DNA of 64,000 nt from Leyella stercorea (GTDB taxonomy: Bacteria; Bacteroidota; Bacteroidia; Bacteroidales; Bacteroidaceae), in assembly GCF_021531655.1 (NCBI RefSeq), contig NZ_JADYUF010000014.1, forward strand, positions 11,978-75,977, written 5' to 3'. The notes beneath the pieces are model-generated. The model searched no databases and was not told the origin of the DNA. It saw only the letters and a list, made by a program, of their open reading frames with translations. Both the position numbers and the translations under genes were made by a program. This document shows, piece by piece, positions 37,127 through 46,897 of the stretch. Numbering within the stretch: position 1 is the first letter of the stretch; each line of letters opens with the position of its first letter.

Positions 37127-37897
37127 ATGAATCAGATAAGCCCCTTAGCATACGTCCATCCCGACGCAAAGCTCGGTGACAACAATATCATTGGCCCTTT
37201 CTGCTACATTGACCGTAATGTAGAAATCGGTGACAATAATGTTATGCAGAACAGCGTAACTATTCACGTAGGAGCACGCATCGGAAATGGCAATGAGTTC
37301 TTCCCGGGTGCAAGCATCTCTACCAAGCCGCAGGATTTGAAATTCAGAGGCGAGGAAACAATCTGCCGTGTTGGCGACAACAACAGCATACGCGAGAATG
37401 TAACTATCTCGCGTGGTACAGCTTCAAGAGGCGAGACTGTGGTAGGTTCAAACAATCTGCTTATGGAGTGCGTACACGTAGCTCACGACTGTGTTCTCGG
37501 TAGCGGCCTGATTATTGGCAACTCTACCAAACTTGCCGGTGAGGTTGTTGTGGACGACAATGCTATTATTTCTGCAAACGTTCTATGCCATCAGTTCTGC
37601 CGAATAGGTGGATATGTGATGATTCAGGGTGGATGCCGATTCAGCCAGGACATTCCTCCGTTCATCATCGCTGGCAAGGAACCTACAAAATATTGTGGAT
37701 TGAATCTTGTCGGACTCCGTCGTCGCGGATTCTCTAACGAGAAGATTGACCTTATCCACAATGCTTATCGCAAACTCTACTCTAAGGGTATAATGTCTGA
37801 AGGCATTCAGGAGATTAAGAACGAGCTTGAGGTTACTAATGAAGTTCAATACATTATTGATTTCGTGGAATCTTCTAAGAGAGGTATCATACGCTAA
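37127..37897 (+). CDS. lpxA: UDP-N-acetylglucosamine O-acyltransferase
   Basis: The 256-residue protein is a hexapeptide-repeat beta-helix with a helical C-terminus; the catalytic His is in ECVHVAHDCVLG. It catalyses the first acylation in lipid A synthesis. A terminator follows, ending the lpxD-lpxC/fabZ-lpxA unit. Confidence 0.97.
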   Translation: MNQISPLAYVHPDAKLGDNNIIGPFCYIDRNVEIGDNNVMQNSVTIHVGARIGNGNEFFPGASISTKPQDLKFRGEETICRVGDNNSIRENVTISRGTASRGETVVGSNNLLMECVHVAHDCVLGSGLIIGNSTKLAGEVVVDDNAIISANVLCHQFCRIGGYVMIQGGCRFSQDIPPFIIAGKEPTKYCGLNLVGLRRRGFSNEKIDLIHNAYRKLYSKGIMSEGIQEIKNELEVTNEVQYIIDFVESSKRGIIR

Positions 37898-37915
37898 ACG
37901 TATTAATCAAATAAA

Positions 37916-37966
37916 GGGAGCTAAGTAGAATGGTAAAAGACAAGAGTCTACTTAACTCCCGTTTTT
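37916..37966 (+). terminator. Terminator after lpxA
   Basis: GGGAGCTAAGTAGA (37916-37929) pairs, with one mismatch, with TCTACTTAACTCCC (37947-37960) and is followed by GTTTTTT. Confidence 0.88.
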
Positions 37967-37987
37967 TATATTCACATAAAGACAATA

Positions 37988-38896
37988 ATGAGCAAGAAAC
38001 TTATTGTTATTGTAGGTCCCACTGGTGTAGGAAAGACGGAATTATGTTTGCAAATTGCCGAACATCTCAATATTCCTATAGTCAATGCCGACTCGCGTCA
38101 GATTTTCAGCGAAATACCAATTGGAACAGCAGCCCCTACACCAGAGCAACAGCAGCGTGTGAAGCATTATTTTGTAGGCAATCATCATCTTGAAGATTAT
38201 TATAGCGCTTCGTTGTTCGAAGAAGATGTTATGCAACTTCTTACCGACAATCTCTTCAATACCTCGGATGTGGCGCTTATGAGTGGAGGCTCTATGATGT
38301 ACATAGACGCTGTATGCAATGGTATTGATGACATACCGACAATCGACGACAATACACGTGAATGGATGAAACAGCGATTGGAAACAGAAGGGTTGCCCAG
38401 GCTTGTCGAAGAACTTAAACTTTTAGATCCTGAGCATTGGAAGATTGTCGACCGCAACAACCCACGCCGTGTCGTGCATGCTTTGGAAATATGCCATATG
38501 ACGGGGAAGACTTACACTTCATTCAGGCAGAACGCCAAGAAACAACGTCCGTTTGACATAATAAAGATAGGTCTGAACCGCGACCGTGAAGAATTGTACA
38601 ATCGTATTAATGCGCGCGTGCTTCAAATATTTGACGAAGGACTTGTAGACGAAGCACTTGCCGTATACGACAAGCGAGGCCTCAACTCATTGAACACAGT
38701 AGGCTACAAGGAGACCTTCGAATATCTTGATGGACTTATAACCATCGATCAATGTATATTCAACATACAAAGCAATAGCCGACGCTACTGTCGTAAACAG
38801 CAGACATGGTTCAAGCGGGATAAGAATATCATGTGGTTCCATCCCGACAATATTAAAGAAATCATAAATTATATAGACAACCAACTGATAGGTTAA
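37988..38896 (+). CDS. miaA: tRNA dimethylallyltransferase
   Basis: The 302-residue enzyme has the P-loop [13 protein letters not shown] and the [14 protein letters not shown] segment typical of MiaA. It transfers a dimethylallyl group to A37 of tRNAs reading U-starting codons. It begins 22 bp after the lpxA terminator T-run, with no clear promoter of its own. Confidence 0.96.
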   Translation: MSKKLIVIVGPTGVGKTELCLQIAEHLNIPIVNADSRQIFSEIPIGTAAPTPEQQQRVKHYFVGNHHLEDYYSASLFEEDVMQLLTDNLFNTSDVALMSGGSMMYIDAVCNGIDDIPTIDDNTREWMKQRLETEGLPRLVEELKLLDPEHWKIVDRNNPRRVVHALEICHMTGKTYTSFRQNAKKQRPFDIIKIGLNRDREELYNRINARVLQIFDEGLVDEALAVYDKRGLNSLNTVGYKETFEYLDGLITIDQCIFNIQSNSRRYCRKQQTWFKRDKNIMWFHPDNIKEIINYIDNQLIG

Positions 38897-38906
38897 ACTA
38901 TTTTCG

Positions 38907-38914
38907 TACATTTG
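38907..38914 (+). promoter_or_regulatory. -7 box of the second class A PBP
   Basis: TACATTTG followed by C, 45 bp before the start codon. Confidence 0.55.
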
Positions 38915-38958
38915 CAAGATAATATACCAAGATTAGCAAACAAAATAATCATTTAAAG

Positions 38959-41448
38959 ATGAAAAAAATAAAAGACTTTCTCATCTGGTGTATGCGTAAA
39001 GTCAAGGCTTTTTGGCCTTGGTATCGCAATTTGTACAAAGGCAAAGCGTGGTACACCAAGACACTTGTAGGAATCGCATCCTGCATAGTAGCGTTTTTCA
39101 TCTACCTTGGCATGGTAGACACAAACTTCTTGTGGCTGTTTGGTAAATCACCTGGTTTTTACACTATTATGAATCCTGAGACTCACGAAGCCTCAGAGAT
39201 ATATAGTGCCGATGGTGTAATGATTGGCAAATATTTTAACGAGAATAGAACTCCGGTAAAATATGAGGAGGTAAATCCTGCTTTCTGGAAAGCCCTTATT
39301 GATACCGAGGACGAGCGCTTCTACAGTCATCATGGAATTGACTACCCAGGACTTATAGGAGCTGTGAAGGATGCTGTCATGCATCATGATGCTCGTGGAG
39401 CTTCTACAATCACGCAGCAGTTGGCTAAGAATATGTTCCGTGTACGCACCGACTATTCTACTGGATTGCTTGGTATGATTCCTGGTGTTCGTATGCTCAT
39501 CATGAAGTCTAAGGAATGGATCATCGCCACGAAGCTGGAGTTGACCCACGACAAGAAGGATATTATCACAATGTACGCCAATACAGTTGACTTTGGTTCT
39601 AACGCATTTGGTATAAAGACGGCTTCAAAGACGTATTTCAACTGTACTCCAAAAGAATTGACGACAGATCAGGCTGCTGTGCTTGTTGGAATGCTTAAGG
39701 CTACCACTTACTACAATCCTATCTCGCATCCTGAGAACTCGCAGCGTCGTCGCAATGTGGTGCTCAGCAATATGCTCAAGCATGGCGATTTGACACGCAC
39801 CGAATTTGACGAACTTAGCCAGAAGCCTATTAAGCTCAGCTATAGTGTTGAGAGCAACTATGATGGCCAGGCTCTTTACTTCCGTGAGGCTGTTTCTGCC
39901 GAACTGAAGAACTGGTGTCGTGAAAACGGTTACGATCTTTATACTTCAGGTTTGAAGATTTATACCACCATTGATTCGCGCATGCAGAAGTACGCCGAAG
40001 AAGCTGCTGCAAAACAGATGAAGCAGGTGCAGCGCAACTTCAACAACCATTGGGGCAATCAGGATCCATGGCAGGACGAAAATCATAATGTCATCCCTAA
40101 TTTCATTGAAGGAATAGCACAGAAGCAACCCGTTTACAAGAATCTTCTGGCACGCTTCCCCAATAACCCTGATTCAATTGAGTACTATCTCAACCGTCCG
40201 CACAAGGTGAAGTTGTTCGATTACGAGCATGGCACCATAGAAAAGGAGATGTCTACAATGGACTCAATCCGCTATATGGTTCATTTCATGCATTGTGCAT
40301 TCGTTGCTATGGAACCGCAGACTGGTGCTGTGAAAGCATGGGTGGGCGACATCGACTTCAAGTCATGGAAGTATGACAAGGTGACGGCAATGCGTCAGCC
40401 TGGTTCTACATTCAAGCTCTTTGTATATACCGAGGCGATGAATCAGGGACTCACGCCTTGCGACAAGCGTCGCGATGAGTATATCTCAATGCAGGTATAT
40501 GACAAGGTAGCAGGCAAGGAAGTGACGTGGGCACCTACTAACGCCAATGGTTCTTTCTCAGGCGACTCCATTCCTTTGAAGGGTGCATTTGCACGAAGCA
40601 TAAATTCTGTAGCAGTTCGTCTTGGACAGGAGATGGGTATTCAGCGCATCGCAGAGACTGCACACAAGATGGGTATTGAAAGTCCGCTTGATGAGACTCC
40701 GGCTCTTGCTCTTGGTTCAAGTGATGTCAACCTCCTTGAATTGGCCAATGCTTATTCTACTGTTGCCAACGATGGCAAGTATGTAAGACGTCAGCTTGTG
40801 ACGCGTATTCTTGACCGTAATGGAAAAGAGATTTATACATCGCCCACAAACGAGGAACAGGTGATTCCATATAGAAGCGCTTTCCTCATGCAGCAACTGC
40901 TCATGAGCGGTCTGCGTGAACCAGGCGGTACATCAATGAGCCTGAATGGTTATGTAGGACAGTATCGTGATACAGATTGGGGTGGCAAGACCGGTACTTC
41001 AAACAATCACTCTGACGCTTGGTTTATGGGTGTCAGCCCTAATCTTGTAGTAGGTGCATGGGTTGGAGGTGAGTATCGTTGCATACACTTCCGAACTGGA
41101 GCTTTGGGTCAGGGTTCGCGTACGGCATTGCCAATATGCGGATACTTCCTTGAGGCTTTGTTGAAAGACCCTGCTTTCAGTAAGTATCGTGCAAAATTCG
41201 GCAAGCCTAAGGATGAGAGCATAACAGCCTCAATGTATAATTGCTCAAGTTATGTGCCAAGAGCCAAGGCTGACACTTCGCTTAACGATAGTGTGAAAGT
41301 CGAAGAGGAAATAGTTCTTGACGAGGATGGCAATCCTGTAGAACGCCAGTTGCCACTTTCTGTAAATAAGGAGCAGCAACCTGCCGACCAGCAACAAAAG
41401 GAACACAAGACTCCGAAAGAACAGCCAGTGAGTCTTGAGAACCTATAA
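38959..41448 (+). CDS. Class A penicillin-binding protein (PBP1A type)
   Basis: The 829-residue protein has a membrane anchor (about residues 33-55), a GT51 domain (TEDERFYSHHGIDYPG, GASTITQQLAKNMF), and a transpeptidase domain with active Ser in PGSTFKLFVY, SINS, and KTGTSNNHSDAWFMG. A Gln/Glu-rich tail of about 50 residues follows. It polymerises and cross-links peptidoglycan. It is clearly different from the 6920-9232 paralogue but shares its plan, with an insertion of about 100 residues between the two catalytic domains in both. A nested hairpin set follows. Confidence 0.95.
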   Translation: MKKIKDFLIWCMRKVKAFWPWYRNLYKGKAWYTKTLVGIASCIVAFFIYLGMVDTNFLWLFGKSPGFYTIMNPETHEASEIYSADGVMIGKYFNENRTPVKYEEVNPAFWKALIDTEDERFYSHHGIDYPGLIGAVKDAVMHHDARGASTITQQLAKNMFRVRTDYSTGLLGMIPGVRMLIMKSKEWIIATKLELTHDKKDIITMYANTVDFGSNAFGIKTASKTYFNCTPKELTTDQAAVLVGMLKATTYYNPISHPENSQRRRNVVLSNMLKHGDLTRTEFDELSQKPIKLSYSVESNYDGQALYFREAVSAELKNWCRENGYDLYTSGLKIYTTIDSRMQKYAEEAAAKQMKQVQRNFNNHWGNQDPWQDENHNVIPNFIEGIAQKQPVYKNLLARFPNNPDSIEYYLNRPHKVKLFDYEHGTIEKEMSTMDSIRYMVHFMHCAFVAMEPQTGAVKAWVGDIDFKSWKYDKVTAMRQPGSTFKLFVYTEAMNQGLTPCDKRRDEYISMQVYDKVAGKEVTWAPTNANGSFSGDSIPLKGAFARSINSVAVRLGQEMGIQRIAETAHKMGIESPLDETPALALGSSDVNLLELANAYSTVANDGKYVRRQLVTRILDRNGKEIYTSPTNEEQVIPYRSAFLMQQLLMSGLREPGGTSMSLNGYVGQYRDTDWGGKTGTSNNHSDAWFMGVSPNLVVGAWVGGEYRCIHFRTGALGQGSRTALPICGYFLEALLKDPAFSKYRAKFGKPKDESITASMYNCSSYVPRAKADTSLNDSVKVEEEIVLDEDGNPVERQLPLSVNKEQQPADQQQKEHKTPKEQPVSLENL

Positions 41449-41478
41449 CAGTTGAGAGTTGTTAACAGTTGAGAGTCG

Positions 41479-41560
41479 AAAATTGAGAGTTATGATTACC
41501 TTTGATATAATATTATCAAAATCAACATATCATAACTCTCAACTCTCACCTCTCAATTTT
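41479..41560. terminator. Nested hairpins between convergent genes
   Basis: AAAATTGAGAG and CTCTCAATTTT form an outer stem; TTGAGAGTTATGAT (41483-41496) pairs perfectly with 41529-41542; and TTTGATATAATATTATCAAA (41501-41520) forms an inner hairpin. It lies between the PBP (plus) and a TPR gene (minus), so it could terminate both. The word AACTCTCAA recurs in other gaps and near the window end. Confidence 0.7.
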
Positions 41561-41570
41561 CAACTCTCAT

Positions 41571-42776
41571 TTATTTTTTCATGAGTTTGTCAATTTCCTC
41601 AAACTCACGTCCCATATTCAAGTTGAGATAGATAGTATAGAGAGGTACTCCCCATTTTGATTTTTCGTTAGGAGCTTGTTTTCTATACTCTTGCATATAG
41701 GGCAATGCCTTTTTAAAAAGCGCTTTCAGCTTTTGTGTTTTCTCACGGCTGTGCCTCATTGTCCTTTCAATGTAAGTGGCTTGATTGAAATACGCCAAGC
41801 CAGCGTTCAGATAAACGTCGGCAAAATTCTTGTCTTTTGCAATCACCTTGTCGCAAATGCTCACGCAATCGTCATATTTCTGCTGTGCAAGCAGTACTGT
41901 TGATTTGGCAAACAAGGCAACAACACTTGAAGTGTCAGCCTCAATAGCGTCGTCGCACAATGCAGTAGCTACGTCATACTTGCTCTGCTTGTAATAATAG
42001 TCAAACAGATGCGAGAAGAAATATTTTGACTGCGGATAGTGGGCAAAACCACTCTCAAGTACTTCTACAAAATTTGCAGTATCAGCTTTCTGCCTATACG
42101 TTTCAGCCATGTATTGATATGTCATGGCCAATCTTGCTGTGTCCTTCTGTGCAACGTCTGCGTAGTTCAACGTACGCTTTGCGTCGCTCTGCTTGTATCC
42201 GCAGTAAACGGTATAGAATGCAGCAGTTCCTATTCTCTTATCTTTGTTCTGATAGTCGTAAGCTGCAAAGATAGGCTGCCTTGCACAATCTATATACGCT
42301 TCAAAGAGGTTGTATGCATTCTTATAATCATTCTTGCCGATGAAGAACAGTCCGCCATTATAAAGGTTGCCTCTCAATGCATTTAGATATTCTGCATGAC
42401 GTTTGCGGTATTTCATTTTTGCCTGTTGCATGCCCTTAAGATTCCATTCTACAGAATCAAGCCCTTCCAAAACACCAAACATTCTGTAGGCCGCAAGGAA
42501 AAGTTTGGATGTGTCTGCCTTTTGTTTCAGATACATCTGCTCGTTTACCGTTTCATACTGTTTTCTTACAGCGTCAAAAAGTACGAGCCAAATTTTCTCA
42601 TTGTCCTTATTTGCTGAATCGGTAAGAAGCTTACGCATTGAAGCCTCTGCCTCAGCTAACGATTTACCTGCCTTGACATCATCCTTTGCCTTTGATATCT
42701 CCTTCTTCTGTGCATAGCACATCGTTGGAAGGCAGATGCCCCAAGCCAATACCATAAACAATAATTTCCTGAACAT
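41571..42776 (-). CDS. Exported TPR-like protein, 401 residues
   Basis: A signal peptide (FRKLLFMVLAWGICLPTMCYAQ) precedes helical repeats that resemble tetratricopeptide repeats (FVEVLESGFAHYPQSKYFFSHL; YLNAGLAYFNQ). TPR proteins assemble protein complexes; here a periplasmic location is likely. It shares a layout with the 403-residue protein just upstream and is likely a paralogue. It is separated from it by a strong terminator. Confidence 0.8.
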   Translation of the reverse strand: MFRKLLFMVLAWGICLPTMCYAQKKEISKAKDDVKAGKSLAEAEASMRKLLTDSANKDNEKIWLVLFDAVRKQYETVNEQMYLKQKADTSKLFLAAYRMFGVLEGLDSVEWNLKGMQQAKMKYRKRHAEYLNALRGNLYNGGLFFIGKNDYKNAYNLFEAYIDCARQPIFAAYDYQNKDKRIGTAAFYTVYCGYKQSDAKRTLNYADVAQKDTARLAMTYQYMAETYRQKADTANFVEVLESGFAHYPQSKYFFSHLFDYYYKQSKYDVATALCDDAIEADTSSVVALFAKSTVLLAQQKYDDCVSICDKVIAKDKNFADVYLNAGLAYFNQATYIERTMRHSREKTQKLKALFKKALPYMQEYRKQAPNEKSKWGVPLYTIYLNLNMGREFEEIDKLMKK

Positions 42777-42794
42777 ACCCTACTGTAAAAATGA

Positions 42795-42837
42795 AAGGTG
42801 CGCATTCATGACTTTCACAGAACATGGTGCGCACCTT
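42795..42837 (-). terminator. Terminator after the second TPR gene
   Basis: A perfect 10-bp stem (AAGGTGCGCA / TGCGCACCTT) with a 23-base loop is followed on the minus strand by TCATTTTTAC. Confidence 0.85.
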
Positions 42838-42859
42838 AATTTGTTGAAGCTGTTACACT

Positions 42860-44071
42860 TTACTTGTTAGGATCCAAAGCCTTTGTACGGCTGTCGTCTG
42901 CACCATAAAGAACATAGTATGTATTATAGAGCAGATACTTCCAGTTGGCCTCCTGCTGGTTAGGGTCGAGGTCGCGAGCCTTCTCCAGGTAGCCCTGTGA
43001 CTCAGTTAGAATCTTCTTCTGCTCATTTGCGTCCTGCAAGTTAGCTGCCTTGTTGTTGTTGCAGAATCCCATCCAAGTCAGCACAAGTGCGTTCGGCTTG
43101 ATAGAATTAGCCTTCTTCAGGTCGGCAAGAGCCTCATCCCATTTGCTGTCGTTCATCTCAGCCTGGCCCTTGACAGCCCATGCTGTGAAGCAGTTAGGAT
43201 CAGAAGCCAGACGCTCTTCGATGAGTTTCATCTGCTTGTCCTTCATGTTAAGGTTGCCATACAGAGTGGCGAGGTTTGTGAAGATAGTCTCGCTCTTGTC
43301 CTTGGCATAGAGGTCCTCGAAGCTCTTGAGGCACTTTACAGAGTCCTCCTTTGTCTTCATCGACTGCTGCATCATAGCCATCTTCAGTCCAAGGGCATCC
43401 TTGTATGAAGCAGTATCGTTCAGGGCAATGTCGATGTACTTGTTGGCATCGTCCATTTTCTTTGCCTGATAAGCTATTACGCCAGCTACACGAGCTACCT
43501 CGCCGAGGTATGTATCCGGCGACTTTGTCTTGTCGAAATCGTCGAACAGGGCAGAAGTACCGCTGTTGACATAAGCAGCATAGTAGTTGAAAGCGCCATT
43601 GTTGTCTTCCTTCTGCAGGCAGTCCTGACCGGCATTGATAAGGTTCAGACGCAGAGGCCACAGAGCAGCCTGGTTCTTCTTGTGGAACTTGGGAGCCACC
43701 TTGCCCTTGGCATTAGGCATGCGGTCATACTTGTCGCACTCCATAGCTGCGTTGAGAGCGTTGGTGAGCGATGTGTACATGCCTTCCTTGTCTACTGGTT
43801 TCAGTTTGGCGTCTTTCTGTCCCATCTGTTCCATCACCTGGTTCTCGCTCATCACAGCCATTTCCTTGTTGACCTTCTGAAGCGAGAGCTCTACGAGCTT
43901 GTTGTAAGCCTTTGCCTTTTCCTCATTGTTCAATGAAGAAATGCAAGCCTCGAGTTGAGACTTTGCCTCAGCGTAGTCTTTCGACTTAAGGACGCTCTTT
44001 ACGTCCTGTGCAAATGCAGTTGAGGTAGCTACTACCATCACTGCCAACATAAACAATTTTCTCATATTCAA
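42860..44071 (-). CDS. Exported TPR-like protein, 403 residues
   Basis: A signal peptide (MRKLFMLAVMVVATSTAFAQ) is followed by helical TPR-like units (FTAWAVKGQAEMNDSKWDEA and VLTWMGFCNNNKAANLQD). It starts 16 bp after the gyrA stop, so it is probably transcribed with gyrA even though a cell-envelope TPR protein has no obvious link to gyrase. Function unknown. Confidence 0.85.
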   Translation of the reverse strand: MNMRKLFMLAVMVVATSTAFAQDVKSVLKSKDYAEAKSQLEACISSLNNEEKAKAYNKLVELSLQKVNKEMAVMSENQVMEQMGQKDAKLKPVDKEGMYTSLTNALNAAMECDKYDRMPNAKGKVAPKFHKKNQAALWPLRLNLINAGQDCLQKEDNNGAFNYYAAYVNSGTSALFDDFDKTKSPDTYLGEVARVAGVIAYQAKKMDDANKYIDIALNDTASYKDALGLKMAMMQQSMKTKEDSVKCLKSFEDLYAKDKSETIFTNLATLYGNLNMKDKQMKLIEERLASDPNCFTAWAVKGQAEMNDSKWDEALADLKKANSIKPNALVLTWMGFCNNNKAANLQDANEQKKILTESQGYLEKARDLDPNQQEANWKYLLYNTYYVLYGADDSRTKALDPNK

Positions 44072-44087
44072 ATATATTTAAAATGTT

Positions 44088-46643
44088 TTATTTTTCATTT
44101 TCTGAATTATTCTCAGCTGTATTCGGTGTGTCTGTAGCCTCAGTCTCTTGTTCTGCGTTGTCGTCGGCAAGTTTGGCTTCAAGTTCAGAGCTCATAACCT
44201 TGCATACGCTTGCAATCACATCATTCTTCTTCGAGAGGTTGATAAGGCGTACACCCTGTGTGGCTCGTCCCATTACACGACAATCGCTCACGGCAAGACG
44301 AATGGCAATGCCACTCTTGTTGATAATCATGAGGTCGTTGTCGTCGGTCACGTTCTTGATGGCTACCAGTCGGCCGGTCTTCTCTGTGATAGAGAATGTC
44401 TTCACACCCTTACCGCCACGGTTTGTCTTGCGATAGTCTTCTACCTGCGAACGCTTGCCATAACCATTCTCCGATACCACCATAACGGTCTCGGTCTCGG
44501 CATTATTGACGATAATCATACCTACAACCTGGTCGTCGTCACCATCGAGCTGCATACCACGTACACCTGTTGATACACGTCCCATAGAGCGTACTGTATT
44601 CTCGTCGAAGCGTACGGCGCGACCGTTGCGGTTGGCAAGGATAATTTCGTTCTTGCCGTTGGTCAGTCGAACGTCTACCACCTCGTCACCATCTACGATG
44701 TTTATGGCGTTAACGCCATTGGTACGTGGACGTGAGTAAGCCTCCAGACATGTTTTCTTGATAGTACCGTTCTTTGTGGCAAACACAACGTAGTGTGAAT
44801 TGACAAACTCCTCGTCGTTCAGTCCGCGCAGACGCAGCATTGCATTTACCGAGTCGTCCGGCTCGATGTTGAGCATGTTCTGAATGGCACGTCCCTTGAA
44901 GTTCTTGTCGCCCTCCGGTATCTCGTAGCACTTGAGCCAGTAGCAACGACCCTTGCGTGTGAAGAACAGCATTGTCTGGTGCATTGTTGCAGGATATATG
45001 TATTCTGTGAAGTCCTGCTCGCGTGTACGTGCACCCTTCGAACCTACGCCACCACGAGCCTGCTCGCGGAACTCGCTCAGCGGAGTGCGCTTGATATATC
45101 CCATATGGCTTACTGTAATAACCACCGGGTCGTTAGGATAGAAGTCCTCAGCATTGAACTCGTGCTCGAAAGGCTTGATTTCAGTACGACGCTCGTCGCC
45201 ATACTTCTCCTTCACCTCGTTCAGCTCGTCCTTCATTACCTTCTTGCACAGTTCGGGATCGTCGAGTATCGACTGCAGATAAGCAATCTGACGCTCCAGT
45301 TCCTCAAACTCAGCATGCAGCTGATCTATACGCAGACCGGTCAACTGCGAGAGTCGCATGTCTACGATAGCTTTCGACTGTATCTCGTCCAGGTCGAAGC
45401 GCTTCTCCAAGTTGCGCTGTGCGTCGCTCGGTGTCTTCGAGGCACGGATAATGTGTACTACCTCGTCGATGTTGTCGCAGGCTATGACAAGTCCTTCAAG
45501 TATGTGGGCACGTTCCTGTGCCTTCTTAAGGTCGAACTTAGTGCGGCGTATTGTCACGTCGTGGCGATGCTCTACAAAGTACTTCACGCATTCCTTAAGA
45601 GTGAGCAGACGTGGACGTCCCTTCACCAAGGCGATGCAGTTTACCGAGAACGACGACTGCATGGCAGTCATCTTGTACAGTTTGTTGAGTATGACGTTGG
45701 CGTTAGCGTCACGGCGCACGTCAACAACGATACGCATACCCTGACGGCCCGACTCGTCGTTCACGTTCGAGATGCCGGTAATCTTGCCCTCCTTGACGAG
45801 GTCGGCAATACCAGCAACGAGGTCGGCCTTGTTTACACCGTAAGGAATCTCTGTGATGACAATCTTGTCGTGTGCGTCGCCACTCTCTATTTCCGACTTT
45901 GCGCGCATCATGATGCGGCCACGGCCAGTCTCGTAAGCCTGCTTCACACCCGTCAGACCATATATATATGCACCCGTAGGGAAGTCAGGAGCCTTGATAT
46001 ACTCCATAAGTCCGTCTACGTCGATGTCGGGATTGTCGATATACGCGCAGCATCCGTCAATCACCTCACCGAGGTTGTGTGTAGGAATGTTGGTAGCCAT
46101 ACCCACGGCAATGCCGTTACCGCCATTCACCAGAAGGTTCGGTATCTTGGTAGGCATTACTGACGGCTCCATAAGTGTGTCGTCAAAGTTAGGCATCATG
46201 TCTACGGTGTCCTTATCCAGGTCGTCCATAATATGTTCGCCCATCTTCGAGAGTCTGCACTCGGTATAACGCATGGCAGCAGGCGAGTCGCCGTCTACCG
46301 AACCGAAGTTACCCTGACCGTCTACAAGCATGTATCGCATGTTCCAGCTCTGACCCATACGCACCAATGCACCGTAGACAGAAGCGTCGCCGTGCGGGTG
46401 ATACTTACCCAGCACCTCACCTACGACGCGGGCACATTTCTTGTAAGGGTTAGAACTTGTGTTTCCGATGCCCAGCATTCCGTAAAGAATGCGGCGATGT
46501 ACGGGCTTGAATCCGTCACGAACATCAGGCAGGGCACGAGCGACAATCACCGACATACTATAGTCGATGTACGAGGATTTCATCTCCTCTTCAATGTTAA
46601 TCTTCAGAATCCTGTCCTGATCAATTGTCTGATTTTCGTCCAT
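44088..46643 (-). CDS. gyrA: DNA gyrase subunit A
   Basis: The 851-residue protein has the catalytic Tyr region (around TECRLSKMGEHIM) and winged-helix domain, followed by the beta-pinwheel with a GyrA-box-like NRGGKGVKTF. Gyrase adds negative supercoils with ATP. In the quinolone region HPHGDASVYGALVRM, the position equal to E. coli Ser83 is Ala (residue 87) and that equal to Asp87 is Gly (residue 91). ParC is less likely given the pinwheel. It heads a three-gene minus-strand group. Confidence 0.96.
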   Translation of the reverse strand: MDENQTIDQDRILKINIEEEMKSSYIDYSMSVIVARALPDVRDGFKPVHRRILYGMLGIGNTSSNPYKKCARVVGEVLGKYHPHGDASVYGALVRMGQSWNMRYMLVDGQGNFGSVDGDSPAAMRYTECRLSKMGEHIMDDLDKDTVDMMPNFDDTLMEPSVMPTKIPNLLVNGGNGIAVGMATNIPTHNLGEVIDGCCAYIDNPDIDVDGLMEYIKAPDFPTGAYIYGLTGVKQAYETGRGRIMMRAKSEIESGDAHDKIVITEIPYGVNKADLVAGIADLVKEGKITGISNVNDESGRQGMRIVVDVRRDANANVILNKLYKMTAMQSSFSVNCIALVKGRPRLLTLKECVKYFVEHRHDVTIRRTKFDLKKAQERAHILEGLVIACDNIDEVVHIIRASKTPSDAQRNLEKRFDLDEIQSKAIVDMRLSQLTGLRIDQLHAEFEELERQIAYLQSILDDPELCKKVMKDELNEVKEKYGDERRTEIKPFEHEFNAEDFYPNDPVVITVSHMGYIKRTPLSEFREQARGGVGSKGARTREQDFTEYIYPATMHQTMLFFTRKGRCYWLKCYEIPEGDKNFKGRAIQNMLNIEPDDSVNAMLRLRGLNDEEFVNSHYVVFATKNGTIKKTCLEAYSRPRTNGVNAINIVDGDEVVDVRLTNGKNEIILANRNGRAVRFDENTVRSMGRVSTGVRGMQLDGDDDQVVGMIIVNNAETETVMVVSENGYGKRSQVEDYRKTNRGGKGVKTFSITEKTGRLVAIKNVTDDNDLMIINKSGIAIRLAVSDCRVMGRATQGVRLINLSKKNDVIASVCKVMSSELEAKLADDNAEQETEATDTPNTAENNSENEK

Positions 46644-46713
46644 TTTATATTATATTGTTTTAAGTTTCTTTCTGACGCTTGCCACATACTGCTTTCTACA
46701 AGCCTCTAAAAGC

Positions 46714-46732
46714 GCAAAATCGCCGATTTTGC
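46714..46732. repeat. Short palindrome upstream of gyrA
   Basis: GCAAAATC and GATTTTGC are separated by three bases. It lies 71 bp before the gyrA start in the 254-bp gap to ferritin, where it could affect either gene. No regulator is recognised. Confidence 0.45.
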
Positions 46733-46860
46733 CGTTTATTTCGCTTCTAAGCGATTTGCAGCATCGCTTTCAAAGTGTAAAATTACTATTTTTTTATGAC
46801 TTTACAGCACTTATAGCGCCTAAAAATACCATTTTTGTCTATTTTAATAGAAATAATGTA

Positions 46861-46868
46861 TAACTTTG
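46861..46868 (+). promoter_or_regulatory. -7 box of ferritin gene
   Basis: TAACTTTG followed by C, 29 bp before the ATG. A TTTG at 46834-46837 is 23 bp upstream, slightly long. Confidence 0.6.
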
Positions 46869-46897
46869 CAATAGTAAACCTTTAAAACAAAATTATT

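Noticed and set aside
44979..46163. A 394-codon plus-strand frame opposite gyrA
   Set aside because: It is antisense to the conserved gyrA catalytic region and shows no domain features.
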